64,000 nucleotides of DNA from Dongia_A sp039808885 (lineage in GTDB: Bacteria > Pseudomonadota > Alphaproteobacteria > Dongiales > Dongiaceae): the NCBI GenBank assembly GCA_039808885.1, contig JBDHTX010000004.1, positions 121,978 to 185,977 on the forward strand. The letters are read 5' to 3'. How positions within the stretch are numbered: the stretch's first letter is position 1; the number at the start of each line of letters is the position of its first letter. The notes beneath the pieces are model-generated. The model was given only the letters and a program-made list of their open reading frames with translations. It was not told the DNA's origin and made no database searches. The translations under genes were made by a program, and so were the position numbers. This document shows, in pieces, positions 40,350-49,845 of this stretch.

Positions 40350-41711
40350 ATGAGCATTAGCGAATCCACGATGGCGGGCGGGGCTCCGGTCACCGATCTG
40401 TCGCGCCAGCCGGTGCACCGCCGGATCCTGAGCATCGCCCTGCCGGCGATCATTGCCAATCTGACGTCGGTGCTGCCCGGAGTGGTCGATACGGCCCTGG
40501 TCGGGCGTACCGGGACCGCGATCGATCTCGGCGGGATCGCCCTTGGCGCCACCATCACCGGCTTCATCCTGTGGGCCTTCAGTTTCCTGCGCCTCGGCAC
40601 CGCCGGTTTCGCCGCCCAGGCCTATGGCGCCCATGACGAGAGCGAGCAGCGCTCGAGCTTCCTGCGGGCCCTCGGCCTGGCCCTCATCTTCGGCTTCGCG
40701 CTGATCCTGCTCATGGTGCCGCTGGGCAAGCTCGCCTTCACCTTGTTCAACGCCGGCACCGCATCGCTCGACGTCGCCGGGCGCTACTACTACTACCGCA
40801 TGTTCGCCGCTCCCTTCGATCTCGTCCTCTATGTCGTGATCGGCTGGCTGCTCGGCCGCCAGCGCGTGCGCGACATGCTGGCGCTCCAGCTGCTGCTCAA
40901 CCTGGTGAACGTCGCGCTCTGCTACCTGCTGGTCGTTCAACAGGGGCTCGGGGTCGATGGCGCCGCGATCGCCACCGCCATTTCCGTCGCCCTCGCCTGT
41001 TTCGCCGGGCTCGGATTGGTGCGCCGGCAGTTCCGCGGTCTTGCCCCGCGCGGAGCCGAATCCCGCCTGATCGAATCCGAGAAGCTGCTGGGCCTGATGG
41101 CGGTGAACCGCGACATCTTCCTGCGCACCCTGGTGCTGATGGCGTTCCTCGCCTACCTGGTGCGGCTGGGCGCGGAGCGCGGCGACGCGACCTTGTCCGC
41201 CAACCATATCCTGTTCGGCTTCATCTCCATCATCGCCCAGGGGCTCGACGGCTTCGCCCAGTCGACCGAGACGCTGGTCGGCCAGGCGATCGGCGCGCGC
41301 GACCCGCGGCGCCTGTCGCGCGTGGTCCGCGCCGCCAGCCTGTGGTGCCTGGTCTTCGCCCTGGCGATTGGCGCCGCCCTGCGCGAATGGGGTCCGGGCC
41401 TGCTGCCGCTGTTCACCCACGACGTCGACATCCTGCGGATCGCCGGGGCGCATTTCCTGTGGATCACCGGCGCGCCCCTGGTCGCGATCTGGTGCTTCCA
41501 GCTCGACGGCATCTATTTCGGCGCCACGCGCGGGCGCGAAATCCGCAACGGCATGCTGCTCGCCGTGATCTTTGGCCTGGCCGCCGCCCTCACCCTGCCG
41601 ATCTTCTTCGACAATCACGGCATCTGGGCGGCGCTTTATGTGTTCTATGTCATTCGCGCCATCCCGCTGATCCTCTGGTATCGGCGCATCCCGCGCGCAT
41701 TGGCGCGCTGA
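40350..41711 (+). CDS. MATE-family multidrug efflux transporter
   Basis: A 453-residue membrane protein with about 12 predicted helices and the two-fold MATE organisation (HRRILSIALPAIIANLTSVLPGVVDTALVGR near the N terminus; LSANHILFGFISIIAQGLDGFAQSTETLVGQAIG in the second half). It belongs to the DinF-like branch that exports drugs or metabolites with Na+ or H+. ATG 40350 is the first start that begins a credible N terminus. yajQ follows 16 bp downstream. Confidence 0.9.
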   Translation: MSISESTMAGGAPVTDLSRQPVHRRILSIALPAIIANLTSVLPGVVDTALVGRTGTAIDLGGIALGATITGFILWAFSFLRLGTAGFAAQAYGAHDESEQRSSFLRALGLALIFGFALILLMVPLGKLAFTLFNAGTASLDVAGRYYYYRMFAAPFDLVLYVVIGWLLGRQRVRDMLALQLLLNLVNVALCYLLVVQQGLGVDGAAIATAISVALACFAGLGLVRRQFRGLAPRGAESRLIESEKLLGLMAVNRDIFLRTLVLMAFLAYLVRLGAERGDATLSANHILFGFISIIAQGLDGFAQSTETLVGQAIGARDPRRLSRVVRAASLWCLVFALAIGAALREWGPGLLPLFTHDVDILRIAGAHFLWITGAPLVAIWCFQLDGIYFGATRGREIRNGMLLAVIFGLAAALTLPIFFDNHGIWAALYVFYVIRAIPLILWYRRIPRALAR

Positions 41712-41727
41712 CCCGCGGAGGATTCCG

Positions 41728-42213
41728 ATGCCGAGCTTCGATATTGTGTCCAAGACCGACCTCGCCGAGGTCGACAACGCCGTCCAGGGCGTGGTGCGCG
41801 AGATCGGCACCCGCTTCGATTTCAAGGGCTCGAAGTGCTCGGTGGAGCGCAAGGAAGCGCTCATCACCCTGCTCGCCGACGACGACATGAAGCTGCGCCA
41901 GATGCAGGAACTGCTGAAAGGCTACATGGTGCGGCGCAAGCTCGACGCCAGCGCCCTCGACTTCAAGGACCCGCAGGCCGCCTCCGGCAACACCCTGCGC
42001 CAGGAGGTCAATGTCAAGCAGGGCATCGACCAGACCCTCGCCAAGCGCATCGTCAAGGAGATCAAGGACAGCAAGCTCAAGGTCCAGGTCTCGATCCAGG
42101 GCGACGAATTGCGCGTCAGCGGCAAGAAGAAGGACGACCTGCAGGACGCCATCGCCTTCGTCCGCGCGATGAAGATCGAGCAGCCCCTGCAGTACCAGAA
42201 TTTCCGCGACTAA
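41728..42213 (+). CDS. yajQ: YajQ-family nucleotide (c-di-GMP) binding protein
   Basis: A 161-residue YajQ/UPF0234 protein, recognised from MPSFDIVSKTDLAEVDNAVQ, TRFDFKGSKCSVE and the C-terminal KKKDDLQDAIAFVR and DEPLQ-type FRD ending (PLQYQNFRD). Members bind c-di-GMP in some bacteria and affect virulence regulation, and are small cytosolic proteins with two ferredoxin-like folds. It has the usual length and a GGAGG 5-6 bp before the ATG. Confidence 0.95.
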   Translation: MPSFDIVSKTDLAEVDNAVQGVVREIGTRFDFKGSKCSVERKEALITLLADDDMKLRQMQELLKGYMVRRKLDASALDFKDPQAASGNTLRQEVNVKQGIDQTLAKRIVKEIKDSKLKVQVSIQGDELRVSGKKKDDLQDAIAFVRAMKIEQPLQYQNFRD

Positions 42214-42247
42214 GCTGCCGCCGTTTCCAAGACCCGACAGGAAGACC

Positions 42248-42601
42248 ATGCCGAAGAAGAATCCGCTCAACCTCAATCCGCTCCAGCTCAAGACCCTGAC
42301 CCTGTTCCAGGCCCTGTCGCAGATGGAGGGCGTCGCCAAGCCGTATGAGGATCCGAGCGGCGAACCGGGTCACATCATGATCTCCGGCATGCCGCGGCCG
42401 CATGGCGACCACTTCCACCTCGGTCACTACATCGTCCGCGCCCAGGATGCCTCCGGGCTCGCCAACGAAAGCGTCTGGGTGGCGCTGGAACGCAAGAAGC
42501 TGATCAAGTCGCTGTTCCCCTCCGCCTGCGTACTGACGCCGTCAGGCGCGGCCTATGACACCGGCATGAAGGACCAGGTGCTGCACGAAGGCCACCATTG
42601 A
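42248..42601 (+). CDS. Conserved hypothetical protein
   Basis: A 117-residue protein MPKKNPLNLNPLQLKTLTLF... with an N-terminal helix and a small beta region (GHIMISGMPRPHGDHFHLGHYIVRAQDASGL). The His-rich GDHFHLGHY segment could bind a metal. It follows yajQ after 34 bp and overlaps the amidase start by 1 bp (TGATG), so it belongs to the same operon. Similar small proteins are found in alphaproteobacteria; function unknown. Confidence 0.75.
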   Translation: MPKKNPLNLNPLQLKTLTLFQALSQMEGVAKPYEDPSGEPGHIMISGMPRPHGDHFHLGHYIVRAQDASGLANESVWVALERKKLIKSLFPSACVLTPSGAAYDTGMKDQVLHEGHH

Positions 42602-44028
42602 TGCCTCCGGCGGTGGTTGATCTGGACCTCAGCTATCTGCCGGCGACGGAGATCGCTGCCCGCATCCGCGCCGGCGCGCTCACCGCCTCCCGGGTGATCG
42701 AGAATTCCCTGGCGCGCATCGCCGAGATCAATCCGAAGCTCAACTGCTTCTGCTTCGTCTATCCCGAGGAAGCCCGCGCCCTGGCGGCCGAGCTTGACCG
42801 CGAGGCCAAGGCCGGCAAGTTCCGCGGGCCGCTGCATGGCGTGCCCTTCGCCATCAAGGACCTGACGCCGACCAAGGGCAAGCGCACCACCCTCGGCTCC
42901 TTCGCCTACGAGCACTGGGTGCCGGATCACGATGCCCCCATCGTCGAGGCGTTGCGCAAGGCCGGCGGCATCATGGTGGGCAAGACCACCACGCCGGAAT
43001 TCGCCTACTCCTCCTTCACCGAGAGCCCGCTCTGGGGCATCACCCGTAATCCATGGAACCCGGCGCTTTGCGCCGGCGGCTCCTCCGGCGGCTCGGGCGT
43101 CGCCGTGGCGACCGGCTGCGTGCCGCTGGCCGAAGGCTCCGACATGGGCGGCTCGGTGCGCATCCCGGCCAGCTTCTGCGGCATCGTCGGCCTGAAGCCC
43201 AGCTTCGGCCGCATCCCCTTCACCATCCTGCCCAGCGAGTTCGACCAGCTGTCGCATTTCGGTCCGCTCGCCCGCAGCATCGGCGATGCCTGCCTGTTCC
43301 TGCAGGCGACCCAGGGCCCGGACGAGCGCGACATCCAATCGCTGACCGTGCCGCAGGACTTCACCCAGCCCTTCGACACCGATCTCAGCGGCCTCAGCCT
43401 CGCCCTGTGCCTCGATTTCGGCAAGCGTATCTGGCATCCGGAAGTCGAAGCCGCGGTGCGCCGCGCCGCGCAATCCCTCGCCGCTGCCGGCGCCACCATC
43501 GAGGAGGTGAGCCTGCCCTGGGGCGTCGAGCTCGACGACCTCTGGGCCAGGCATTGGGCGGTCTATCTCGCCACCTTCTTCGGCCACAAGCTGCCGGAGT
43601 TCCGCGACAAGATGGACCCCAAGGTCGTCGCCTATCTCGATCGCGGCCTCGCCATGTCGGCGGTCGCATTCAAGAGCCTGGAGATCGAGCGCACCCGCGC
43701 CTGGGTCGAGGATCTGGCGCCGATCCTCGCACGCCACCACGCCCTGCTCTGCCCGACCATGGGCCAGCCGCCGGTGCCGCATGGCGGCAACGATGCCCAG
43801 TATTGGGAGGTCGATCCCGATGGCGGCTATCGCTGCCTGGACGTGACCTCGGTCTTCAGCCTGTTCGGCATGTGCCCCGCGCTCTCCGTGCCCTGCGGCT
43901 GGACCCGCGACAAACTGCCCATGGGCCTGCAGATCGTCGCCCGCCGCCACGATGACCGCCTGGCGCTGCGCATCGGCGCGACGCTCGAACAGCGCACGCC
44001 CTGGGCGCAAAACCGCCCGCCGGTGTAA
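42601..44028 (+). CDS. Amidase-signature family amidase
   Basis: A 475-residue amidase of the signature family (GatA/AmdA-like). The Ser-cisSer-Lys triad is visible: Lys in GVPFAIKDLTP, the Gly/Ser loop GGSSGGSGVAVATG, and the nucleophile Ser in GSDMGGSVRIPASFCG. Without the rest of GatCAB nearby it is a free amidase acting on an amide or carbamate. The ATG at 42601 overlaps the previous stop. The next gene, a FAD amine oxidase, begins 4 bp after its stop, suggesting one catabolic operon. Confidence 0.92.
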   Translation: MPPAVVDLDLSYLPATEIAARIRAGALTASRVIENSLARIAEINPKLNCFCFVYPEEARALAAELDREAKAGKFRGPLHGVPFAIKDLTPTKGKRTTLGSFAYEHWVPDHDAPIVEALRKAGGIMVGKTTTPEFAYSSFTESPLWGITRNPWNPALCAGGSSGGSGVAVATGCVPLAEGSDMGGSVRIPASFCGIVGLKPSFGRIPFTILPSEFDQLSHFGPLARSIGDACLFLQATQGPDERDIQSLTVPQDFTQPFDTDLSGLSLALCLDFGKRIWHPEVEAAVRRAAQSLAAAGATIEEVSLPWGVELDDLWARHWAVYLATFFGHKLPEFRDKMDPKVVAYLDRGLAMSAVAFKSLEIERTRAWVEDLAPILARHHALLCPTMGQPPVPHGGNDAQYWEVDPDGGYRCLDVTSVFSLFGMCPALSVPCGWTRDKLPMGLQIVARRHDDRLALRIGATLEQRTPWAQNRPPV

Positions 44029-44032
44029 GACA

Positions 44033-45274
44033 ATGGCAGGACCCGATCTCGATCTCGTCATCATCGGCGCTGGCGCCGCCGGCAGCGCGGCGGCGCGCGC
44101 AGCCGCGGCGGCCGGCCTCTCGTTCCGCCTGATCGAGGCCTCGCACCGCATCGGCGGGCGGGCCTATACCGAGGACCTCGCGCCCGGTGTGCCGTTCGAT
44201 CTCGGCTGCCATTGGCTGCACATGGCGGACCGCAATCCGCTGGTGCCGGAGGCGGACCGGCTGGGCTTTACGCTGGACCGGGACTTCAATTTCACCACCC
44301 GCGCCTGGCTCGGCGACCGCTTGACGGACCGCGCCGAATCCGCCGCCTACGCCGCCTATTTCGACGACACCCATCGCCGCTTCGCTGCCGCCGGCGATAC
44401 CGACGCGCTCTCCGCGCTCGACACCGAAAGCCCCTGGTTCCGCCCCTACGCCCACGTCTTCACGGTCATCCACGCGGCCGAGCCCGACCAGGTCTCCACG
44501 CGCGACATTGCCGCGCAATCGATGGAGGGCGGCGACTGGCCGGTGAAGGAGGGATTGGGCCGGCTGGTCGCCCGCCTCGGCGCCGGCCTGCCGGTTGCGC
44601 TCAACACCGTCGCCGAGGAGATCGACTGGTCCGGCCGTGATGGCGTTATCGTGCGCACCAGCAAGGGCGCGGTCGCGGCGCGCGCCGCGCTGATCACCGT
44701 GTCCATCGGCATCCTGCAATCGGGGATGATCCGCTTCCGGCCCGCCCTGCCGGCCGCGACTCTTGCCGCGCTCGACGGTTTCTTCCCCGGCGCCGCCAAC
44801 CGCATCGCGCTGCATTTCGACCGCGACGTGTTCAGCGACGCGCCGCACAATTTCACCGTGGTCGACGGCGATCCCGAGCCGCTGGCGGTCTACATCCCGC
44901 CCTTCGGCTTCAACTGCATCATCGGCCAGACCGGCGGCAATTTCGCCGCCCACCTGACCCGCGCCGGCCAGAAGGCCGCCATCGACTACACCATGGAACG
45001 CACGATCGCCGTCTTCGGCAGTTCCATCCGCAAGCATTTCACCCGTGCCATCGTCTCGGCCTGGGATACCGACCCCTGGGTCCTGGGCGCCTATGCCTCG
45101 ATCCGGCCGGGCCGCGCCGGCGCCCGGGAGGCCCTGGCCGAACCCGTCGACAATCGCCTGTTCTTCGCCGGAGAGGCCGTGGCCATGCCCATGGTCGCCA
45201 CCTGTGGCGGCGCTTTCCAGAGCGGCGGCCAGGCCATCGGGCGAATCGCCGCCGCCCTCCGCCAACCCGCTTGA
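44033..45274 (+). CDS. FAD-dependent flavin amine oxidase
   Basis: A 413-residue flavoprotein with the dinucleotide motif LVIIGAGAAGSAAARAAAAAG, the FAD segment HRIGGRAYTED, and the C-terminal amine-oxidase signature LFFAGEAVAMPMVATCGGAFQSGGQAI. Members oxidise amines, amino acids or carotenoids. Starts 4 bp after the amidase, so it may oxidise an amine released by the amidase; this is inferred. Confidence 0.9.
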   Translation: MAGPDLDLVIIGAGAAGSAAARAAAAAGLSFRLIEASHRIGGRAYTEDLAPGVPFDLGCHWLHMADRNPLVPEADRLGFTLDRDFNFTTRAWLGDRLTDRAESAAYAAYFDDTHRRFAAAGDTDALSALDTESPWFRPYAHVFTVIHAAEPDQVSTRDIAAQSMEGGDWPVKEGLGRLVARLGAGLPVALNTVAEEIDWSGRDGVIVRTSKGAVAARAALITVSIGILQSGMIRFRPALPAATLAALDGFFPGAANRIALHFDRDVFSDAPHNFTVVDGDPEPLAVYIPPFGFNCIIGQTGGNFAAHLTRAGQKAAIDYTMERTIAVFGSSIRKHFTRAIVSAWDTDPWVLGAYASIRPGRAGAREALAEPVDNRLFFAGEAVAMPMVATCGGAFQSGGQAIGRIAAALRQPA

Positions 45275-45388
45275 AACCCGCCGCTTTGACGGGTTCCGGC
45301 GACGTTTCGGCGGCCGGCTGATCCACCCGGTTCCTTGCCGCCGCCGCCGCCCTCGGCTATGTCACTCCTCGTCAACAAGGGGCATCTC

Positions 45389-47080
45389 ATGGCGGATTCC
45401 AGCAACCTGCGCACCGGCGGTCAGATCCTGATCGACCAGCTCAAGATCCACGGCGTCGACACCGCGTTCTGCGTGCCCGGCGAAAGCTACCTCGCCGCCC
45501 TCGACGCCCTGCATGATGCCCGCGATCAGATCAAGCTCATCGTCTGCCGCCAGGAAGGCGGGGCCGCCTACATGGCGGAGGCCTATGGCAAGATGACCGG
45601 CCGCCCCGGCATCTGCTTCGTCACCCGCGGCCCCGGGGCCACCAACGCCTCGGTCGGCGTCCACACCGCCTTCCAGGATTCCTCGCCGATGATCCTGTTC
45701 ATCGGCCAGGTGGCGCGCGACCAGGTCGAGCGCGAGGCGTTCCAGGAGATCGACTTCCGCCGCATGTATGGACAGATGGCGAAATGGGTGGCGGAGATCG
45801 ACGACGCCACCCGCATCCCGGAATATGTGAGCCAGGCCTTCCACCGCGCCGTGAATGGCCGCCCCGGCCCCGTCGTGCTTGCCTTGCCCGAGGATATGCT
45901 GACCGACCGCGTCGGCATCGCCGATGCCGGCCGCTACAAGCCGGTGCGGCCCGCCCCCAGCGCCGCCCAGATGCAGGAGCTGCGCGACCGCCTGTCGAAG
46001 GCCAAGCGCCCGCTGATGATCCTCGGCGGAGGCGGCTGGTCGGCCGAAGCGGTGGCGGACATCCGCGCCTTCGCCGAGGCGATGAACCTGCCGACCGGCT
46101 GCTCGTTCCGCTGCCAGGACCTGTTCGACAACCTGCATGCCAACTATGCCGGCGATGTCGGCATCGGCATCAACCCGAAGCTCGCCGCGCGGGTGAAGAA
46201 TGCCGATCTGCTGCTGGTCGTGGGCGCGCGCCTCGGCGAGATGACGACTTCCGGCTACACCCTGCTCGACATCCCGGTGCCGCAGCAGACACTGGTCCAC
46301 GTACACGCCAGCGCCGAGGAACTGGGGCGCGTCTATCAGGCGGCGCTGCCGATCAATGCCGGCATGGCCGAGTTCGCCGCGATGGCGAAGGCACTCGCCC
46401 CGATCACCGCGCGCGCCTGGGACGCGGAGACCAGGTCGGCGCACGCCGAATATCTCGACTGGTCCACCCCGCCCCAGGTCGAAGGCCCGGTGCAGATGGG
46501 CGAGATCATGGCCTGGCTTGAGCAGCGCCTGCCGGAAGACGCCATCATGACCAACGGCGCCGGCAACTACGCGACCTGGCTGCATCGCTTCCACCGCCAC
46601 CGCCGCTTCCGCACCCAGCTGGCTCCCACCAACGGCTCGATGGGCTACGGCGTGCCCGCCGCGATCGCCGCCAAGGGCGTTGCCCCGGACCGGCTGGTCG
46701 TCTCGTTCAACGGCGACGGCTGCTACATGATGAACGGCCAGGAACTGGCGACAGCCGTGCAGTATGGCCTGCCCGTGATCTTCGTGGTGGTGAACAACGG
46801 CACCTACGGCACCATCCGCATGCACCAGGAGCGCACCTATCCCGGCCGCGTCTCCGGCACCGACCTGGTCAATCCGGATTTCGTCGCATTGGCCAAGGCC
46901 TATGGCGCGCATGGCGAGCTGGTGGAGAAGACCGCCGATTTCGCGCCCGCCTTCGAGCGCAGCGCCAAAGCCGGCAAGCCGGCCCTGATCGAGATCCGCC
47001 TCAGCGCCGAAGTGCTGACCCCGCGCCAGACCCTGTCGCAGATCCGCGCGGCTGCGCTGGCGGCGCAAGCCAAGCCTTGA
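45389..47080 (+). CDS. Thiamine-pyrophosphate enzyme, acetolactate-synthase-like
   Basis: A 563-residue ThDP enzyme with the three domains of the acetolactate synthase/pyruvate oxidase family: PYR domain with the catalytic Glu region (DTAFCVPGESYLAALDAL, ICRQEGGAAYMAEAYG), a central domain, and the PP domain with the ThDP/Mg motif NGDGCYMMNGQELATAVQYG followed by FVVVNNGTYGTI. The AAGGGG site 6 bp before ATG 45389 fixes the start. It may be a catabolic carboligase or decarboxylase rather than IlvB, as no small subunit is near. It is coupled with the following DUF1491 gene. Confidence 0.88.
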   Translation: MADSSNLRTGGQILIDQLKIHGVDTAFCVPGESYLAALDALHDARDQIKLIVCRQEGGAAYMAEAYGKMTGRPGICFVTRGPGATNASVGVHTAFQDSSPMILFIGQVARDQVEREAFQEIDFRRMYGQMAKWVAEIDDATRIPEYVSQAFHRAVNGRPGPVVLALPEDMLTDRVGIADAGRYKPVRPAPSAAQMQELRDRLSKAKRPLMILGGGGWSAEAVADIRAFAEAMNLPTGCSFRCQDLFDNLHANYAGDVGIGINPKLAARVKNADLLLVVGARLGEMTTSGYTLLDIPVPQQTLVHVHASAEELGRVYQAALPINAGMAEFAAMAKALAPITARAWDAETRSAHAEYLDWSTPPQVEGPVQMGEIMAWLEQRLPEDAIMTNGAGNYATWLHRFHRHRRFRTQLAPTNGSMGYGVPAAIAAKGVAPDRLVVSFNGDGCYMMNGQELATAVQYGLPVIFVVVNNGTYGTIRMHQERTYPGRVSGTDLVNPDFVALAKAYGAHGELVEKTADFAPAFERSAKAGKPALIEIRLSAEVLTPRQTLSQIRAAALAAQAKP

Positions 47081-47418
47081 GCACCGACGGCCGCCTTTCC
47101 ACCGAGCTTTGGGTCGGCGCGCATCTGCGCCGCTGCAACGACCAGGGCATCTTCGCGGCGGTCCTGCGCAAGGGCGATGCCTGGGGCGGTGCGGTGATCG
47201 TGAAGCTCAACCTGCTCGACGGCACCTTCAAGCTGCTGAATCAAACCCGCGACCTCGACGGCAAGGTCGCCTGGCTGGCGGTGCAGCAGGGCGCCCTGAT
47301 GCGCGAGGACGAGGCCGGCGCCTATATCGACCGCCAGGTGAAACGCGACCCCGATCTCTGGGTGGTGGAGATCGAGGACAAGCAGGGCCGCAACCCCTTC
47401 GAAGGCAAGCTGGTCTAG
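47077..47418 (+). CDS. DUF1491 family protein
   Basis: A 113-residue protein recognised as DUF1491 from STELWVGAHLRRCNDQGIFAAVLRKGD and VVEIEDKQGRNPFEGKLV. The family is alphaproteobacterial and has no known function. The likely start is TTG at 47077, overlapping the TPP-enzyme stop (TTGA). Its TAG stop lies inside the left terminal repeat of a 359-bp inverted-repeat element, which may have changed the C terminus. Confidence 0.85.
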   Translation: MSTDGRLSTELWVGAHLRRCNDQGIFAAVLRKGDAWGGAVIVKLNLLDGTFKLLNQTRDLDGKVAWLAVQQGALMREDEAGAYIDRQVKRDPDLWVVEIEDKQGRNPFEGKLV

Positions 47419-47773
47419 AGCAGGTTTCCCCAAAATAGAATCGGTTCTGTTCGTCAGCGTTGCGGCAGGCCGCTAGGAAGGCCCCCGCCGACTTCGTCGG
47501 CGCTCGCATGGCGAATGTCCGCCTGCGCGGACATGGGGTCGTAGTGGGGCTACGGACCCGTCGGCGCATGCCGACTTCGTCGGCGGGCGGCCTGACGACG
47601 CGGATGCCCGACCCCATAGTTTCCTGGGACGAACCCGGAGGGCCGGGCGCTTTTCGGCAAGGGCAGCGTCAGAGGCCTTGGCGGTAGTCCCACTACCGCC
47701 TGCGCCCTCTTCCTCCCCCTTGCCGAAAATCGATCCGGCAGAACCGCTTCTATTTTGGGGAAACCTGCTCTAG
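47415..47773. mobile_element. MITE-like nested inverted-repeat element
   Basis: A 359-bp element bounded by 35-bp terminal inverted repeats (47415-47449 and 47739-47773) with one mismatch; ends begin CTAGAGCAGGTTTCCCCAAA. Inside are further inverted repeats: TTTTCGGCAAGGG at 47651-47663 with its complement at 47717-47729, a GGCGGTAG/CTACCGCC hairpin at about 47680-47700, and the palindrome GCCGACTTCGTCGGC at 47487-47501 and 47570-47584. There is no transposase. It sits between two convergent genes and its TIRs provide both their stop codons. Confidence 0.7.
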
Positions 47774-49629
47774 CTCTTGCGCTCCAGCGCGGCCCGGGCC
47801 CGCACGACATCGGCCAGCGCCGCCAGATAGGCAAAGCCGTTGTCCTGGTCGGGCTCCAGATAGGCCGCCTCGGCCCATTCGTTCCAGGCATTGATGAAGA
47901 CGAAGCGCCTGCCTTCGGGGGCACTCTCCCGCGCCCGCGCGAATCCGGCATTGAGCCAGCGCGCGAACAGCTCGGGCGTGGCGCCATGGAACGTCTTGCC
48001 CCGCCCCGGCCGGCGCGCCTCGTTGTCCCAGCCCGGCATCACGCCCGGGATGACGAATGCGCCGGATAGCGCCTCGCTCGCCGGCGCCGCGACGATGTCG
48101 GCATAGGCGTGCACCATCCCGGCATGGTCCGGATTGTAGAATGTGAGCGTCTCGTTGATGACGGGAACCGGCCGCGCATGCGGCGGGAACTCCACCAGCG
48201 CATCGAAGCCGATGGCGCGGTGATCGGCGAAGCCGAAGGCGTTGGTGGCCGCCAGGAACAGTCCCGGCAGGCCGATCTTCTCGGCTTCCGCGCGCCAGCG
48301 CGCCGCCGTCTCCGCCGGCGCCGGCAGCAGGTCGGGCCGGTAGACGATCACCAGCGGTCGGCCCTCGATGCGGATGTAGCGCGGATCGCGCAGATAGCGC
48401 GACAGGTCTCGGAAGAAGGCCAGATCGTCCTCCGGCGAATGATCCTGCGCGATCAGGATCTCGTGCTCGGCGCCGTCCCAGCGCCGCGTCCAGTTCTCGT
48501 TGGCCCAGCACAGGCAGAACGGGAGATCCAACGTCGGGTCCGCGAGGAACTGGTCCACCGGCCGCTCGAGCAGCCGCGTGCCATGGAACCAGTAGTGATG
48601 GAAGCAGAAGCCATGCAGGCCATGCGCCTTGGCCAGGGCGATCTGCCGTCGCATCACCTCGACATTGCGCAGGTCGTAATAGCCCAGTTCCGCCGGCCGG
48701 CGCGGCTGCTGGTGGCCGACGAATTGCGGCACCGCCTTGCCGACATTGCGCCACTCGGTGAAGCCCTCGCCCCACCACCGGTCGTTCTCCGGGATCGGAT
48801 GGAATTGCGGCAGATAGAACGCCACCGCCTTGACCGAGCAGGAATCGGCACTGACCGGCTCGGCGACCCGGTCCCGCCAGGCTGGCCCGCGCGCTCCCTG
48901 TGCCGCCTGCAACTGGCTGCGATAGAGCGCCGCGTAGTCGCGCTCGCGCGCCACCTTGCGAAAGGCGCTTTCGAGTTGGTTGTTGATCGCGCGGCGATCC
49001 AGGTCGCCGATCACCCGGGCCGCGATCGCTGCGGCGTTCATGCGGTCTCCGAGCCCCCGCACCAGCAGCCCCGCCTTCGCGCGGCAGCGGGCGGCCGAGG
49101 CCGGCACGGTCCAATCCACCAGTTTCAACAGCGCGCGCAGCGGCAACGGCACCGGGCCGGCTTGGTCATCGTCGAGCCGCGGCTGGATCCAGATCGGCCC
49201 CAGCACCAGCTTGCCGTTGCGGTTCGTCGGGTCCAGGCGCAGCCCGGCAAGCGGCCGGTCGATACGCACGCGGGCTATGAAGATGCCGGCCTCGCCCGGC
49301 TCCATCGCCACCCGCAGCGAATCCGCGCCGTCGTGATCGACATGCACCTCCGGCCCCAGGACCGAGCCGTGGATGCCGATGATGACGGCGACGATGTCAT
49401 AGTCCCCCGGCGCCAGGGTTCTGAGCGCGCCGGTACGGCGCGATTGCAGGCGGCAGTGGGGATCATTCGAGAGCGATTCGAAGACGCCGTCGGAAGCCGG
49501 TCCAATGCGGCGCAACTGCTTCAGCTTGCTGGGGACGAGAACCAGCCCGGCGGTTCTTCGGGTCGATGGCTGTGTCGGCAACCGGGGCTCTCCGGGGGTG
49601 GTGGCACTGCGGGCGGGACGCTCATGCAT
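47770..49629 (-). CDS. GH99-like (WbsX-type) polysaccharide-associated protein
   Basis: A 619-residue protein. The N-terminal part (1-250) is a beta-rich domain of unknown type; the C-terminal part (about 263-610) is a glycoside-hydrolase-99-like TIM barrel of the WbsX group often found in cell-surface polysaccharide clusters: AVAFYLPQFHPIPENDRWWGEGFTEW, FCFHHYWFHGTRLL, LCWANENWTRRWDG, FINAWNEWAEAAYLEPD. ATG 49629 is used; no strong ribosome-binding site is seen. It is divergent from the large glycosyltransferase next door, so both may act on one surface glycan. Its stop lies in the inverted-repeat element. Confidence 0.82.
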   Translation of the reverse strand: MHERPARSATTPGEPRLPTQPSTRRTAGLVLVPSKLKQLRRIGPASDGVFESLSNDPHCRLQSRRTGALRTLAPGDYDIVAVIIGIHGSVLGPEVHVDHDGADSLRVAMEPGEAGIFIARVRIDRPLAGLRLDPTNRNGKLVLGPIWIQPRLDDDQAGPVPLPLRALLKLVDWTVPASAARCRAKAGLLVRGLGDRMNAAAIAARVIGDLDRRAINNQLESAFRKVARERDYAALYRSQLQAAQGARGPAWRDRVAEPVSADSCSVKAVAFYLPQFHPIPENDRWWGEGFTEWRNVGKAVPQFVGHQQPRRPAELGYYDLRNVEVMRRQIALAKAHGLHGFCFHHYWFHGTRLLERPVDQFLADPTLDLPFCLCWANENWTRRWDGAEHEILIAQDHSPEDDLAFFRDLSRYLRDPRYIRIEGRPLVIVYRPDLLPAPAETAARWRAEAEKIGLPGLFLAATNAFGFADHRAIGFDALVEFPPHARPVPVINETLTFYNPDHAGMVHAYADIVAAPASEALSGAFVIPGVMPGWDNEARRPGRGKTFHGATPELFARWLNAGFARARESAPEGRRFVFINAWNEWAEAAYLEPDQDNGFAYLAALADVVRARAALERKS

Positions 49630-49845
49630 AGCGCAAAACGCGGTCCGCCAAAATGCCCGCTTTCGTTGATCGGCGGGACCTGCCGGGATAGAGTGCAAGC
49701 CCATCGGCGCGGGACCGCGCCGACCCGTAATCCGCTTGGCCTACTGGCCCCATCCGCAACCCGTCCCTCGACCCGTCGGGCGCCGGCCAAGCGATCGAAG
49801 GCCCGGAGCTGCGCCATTGCCGTCTAACCAGGATGCTGTCGGGCA

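Noticed and set aside
47109..47438. Alternative frame over DUF1491 ending in LEQVSPK
   Set aside because: DUF1491 motifs are in the other frame; the same ending also appears from the opposite strand because both read the terminal inverted repeats.
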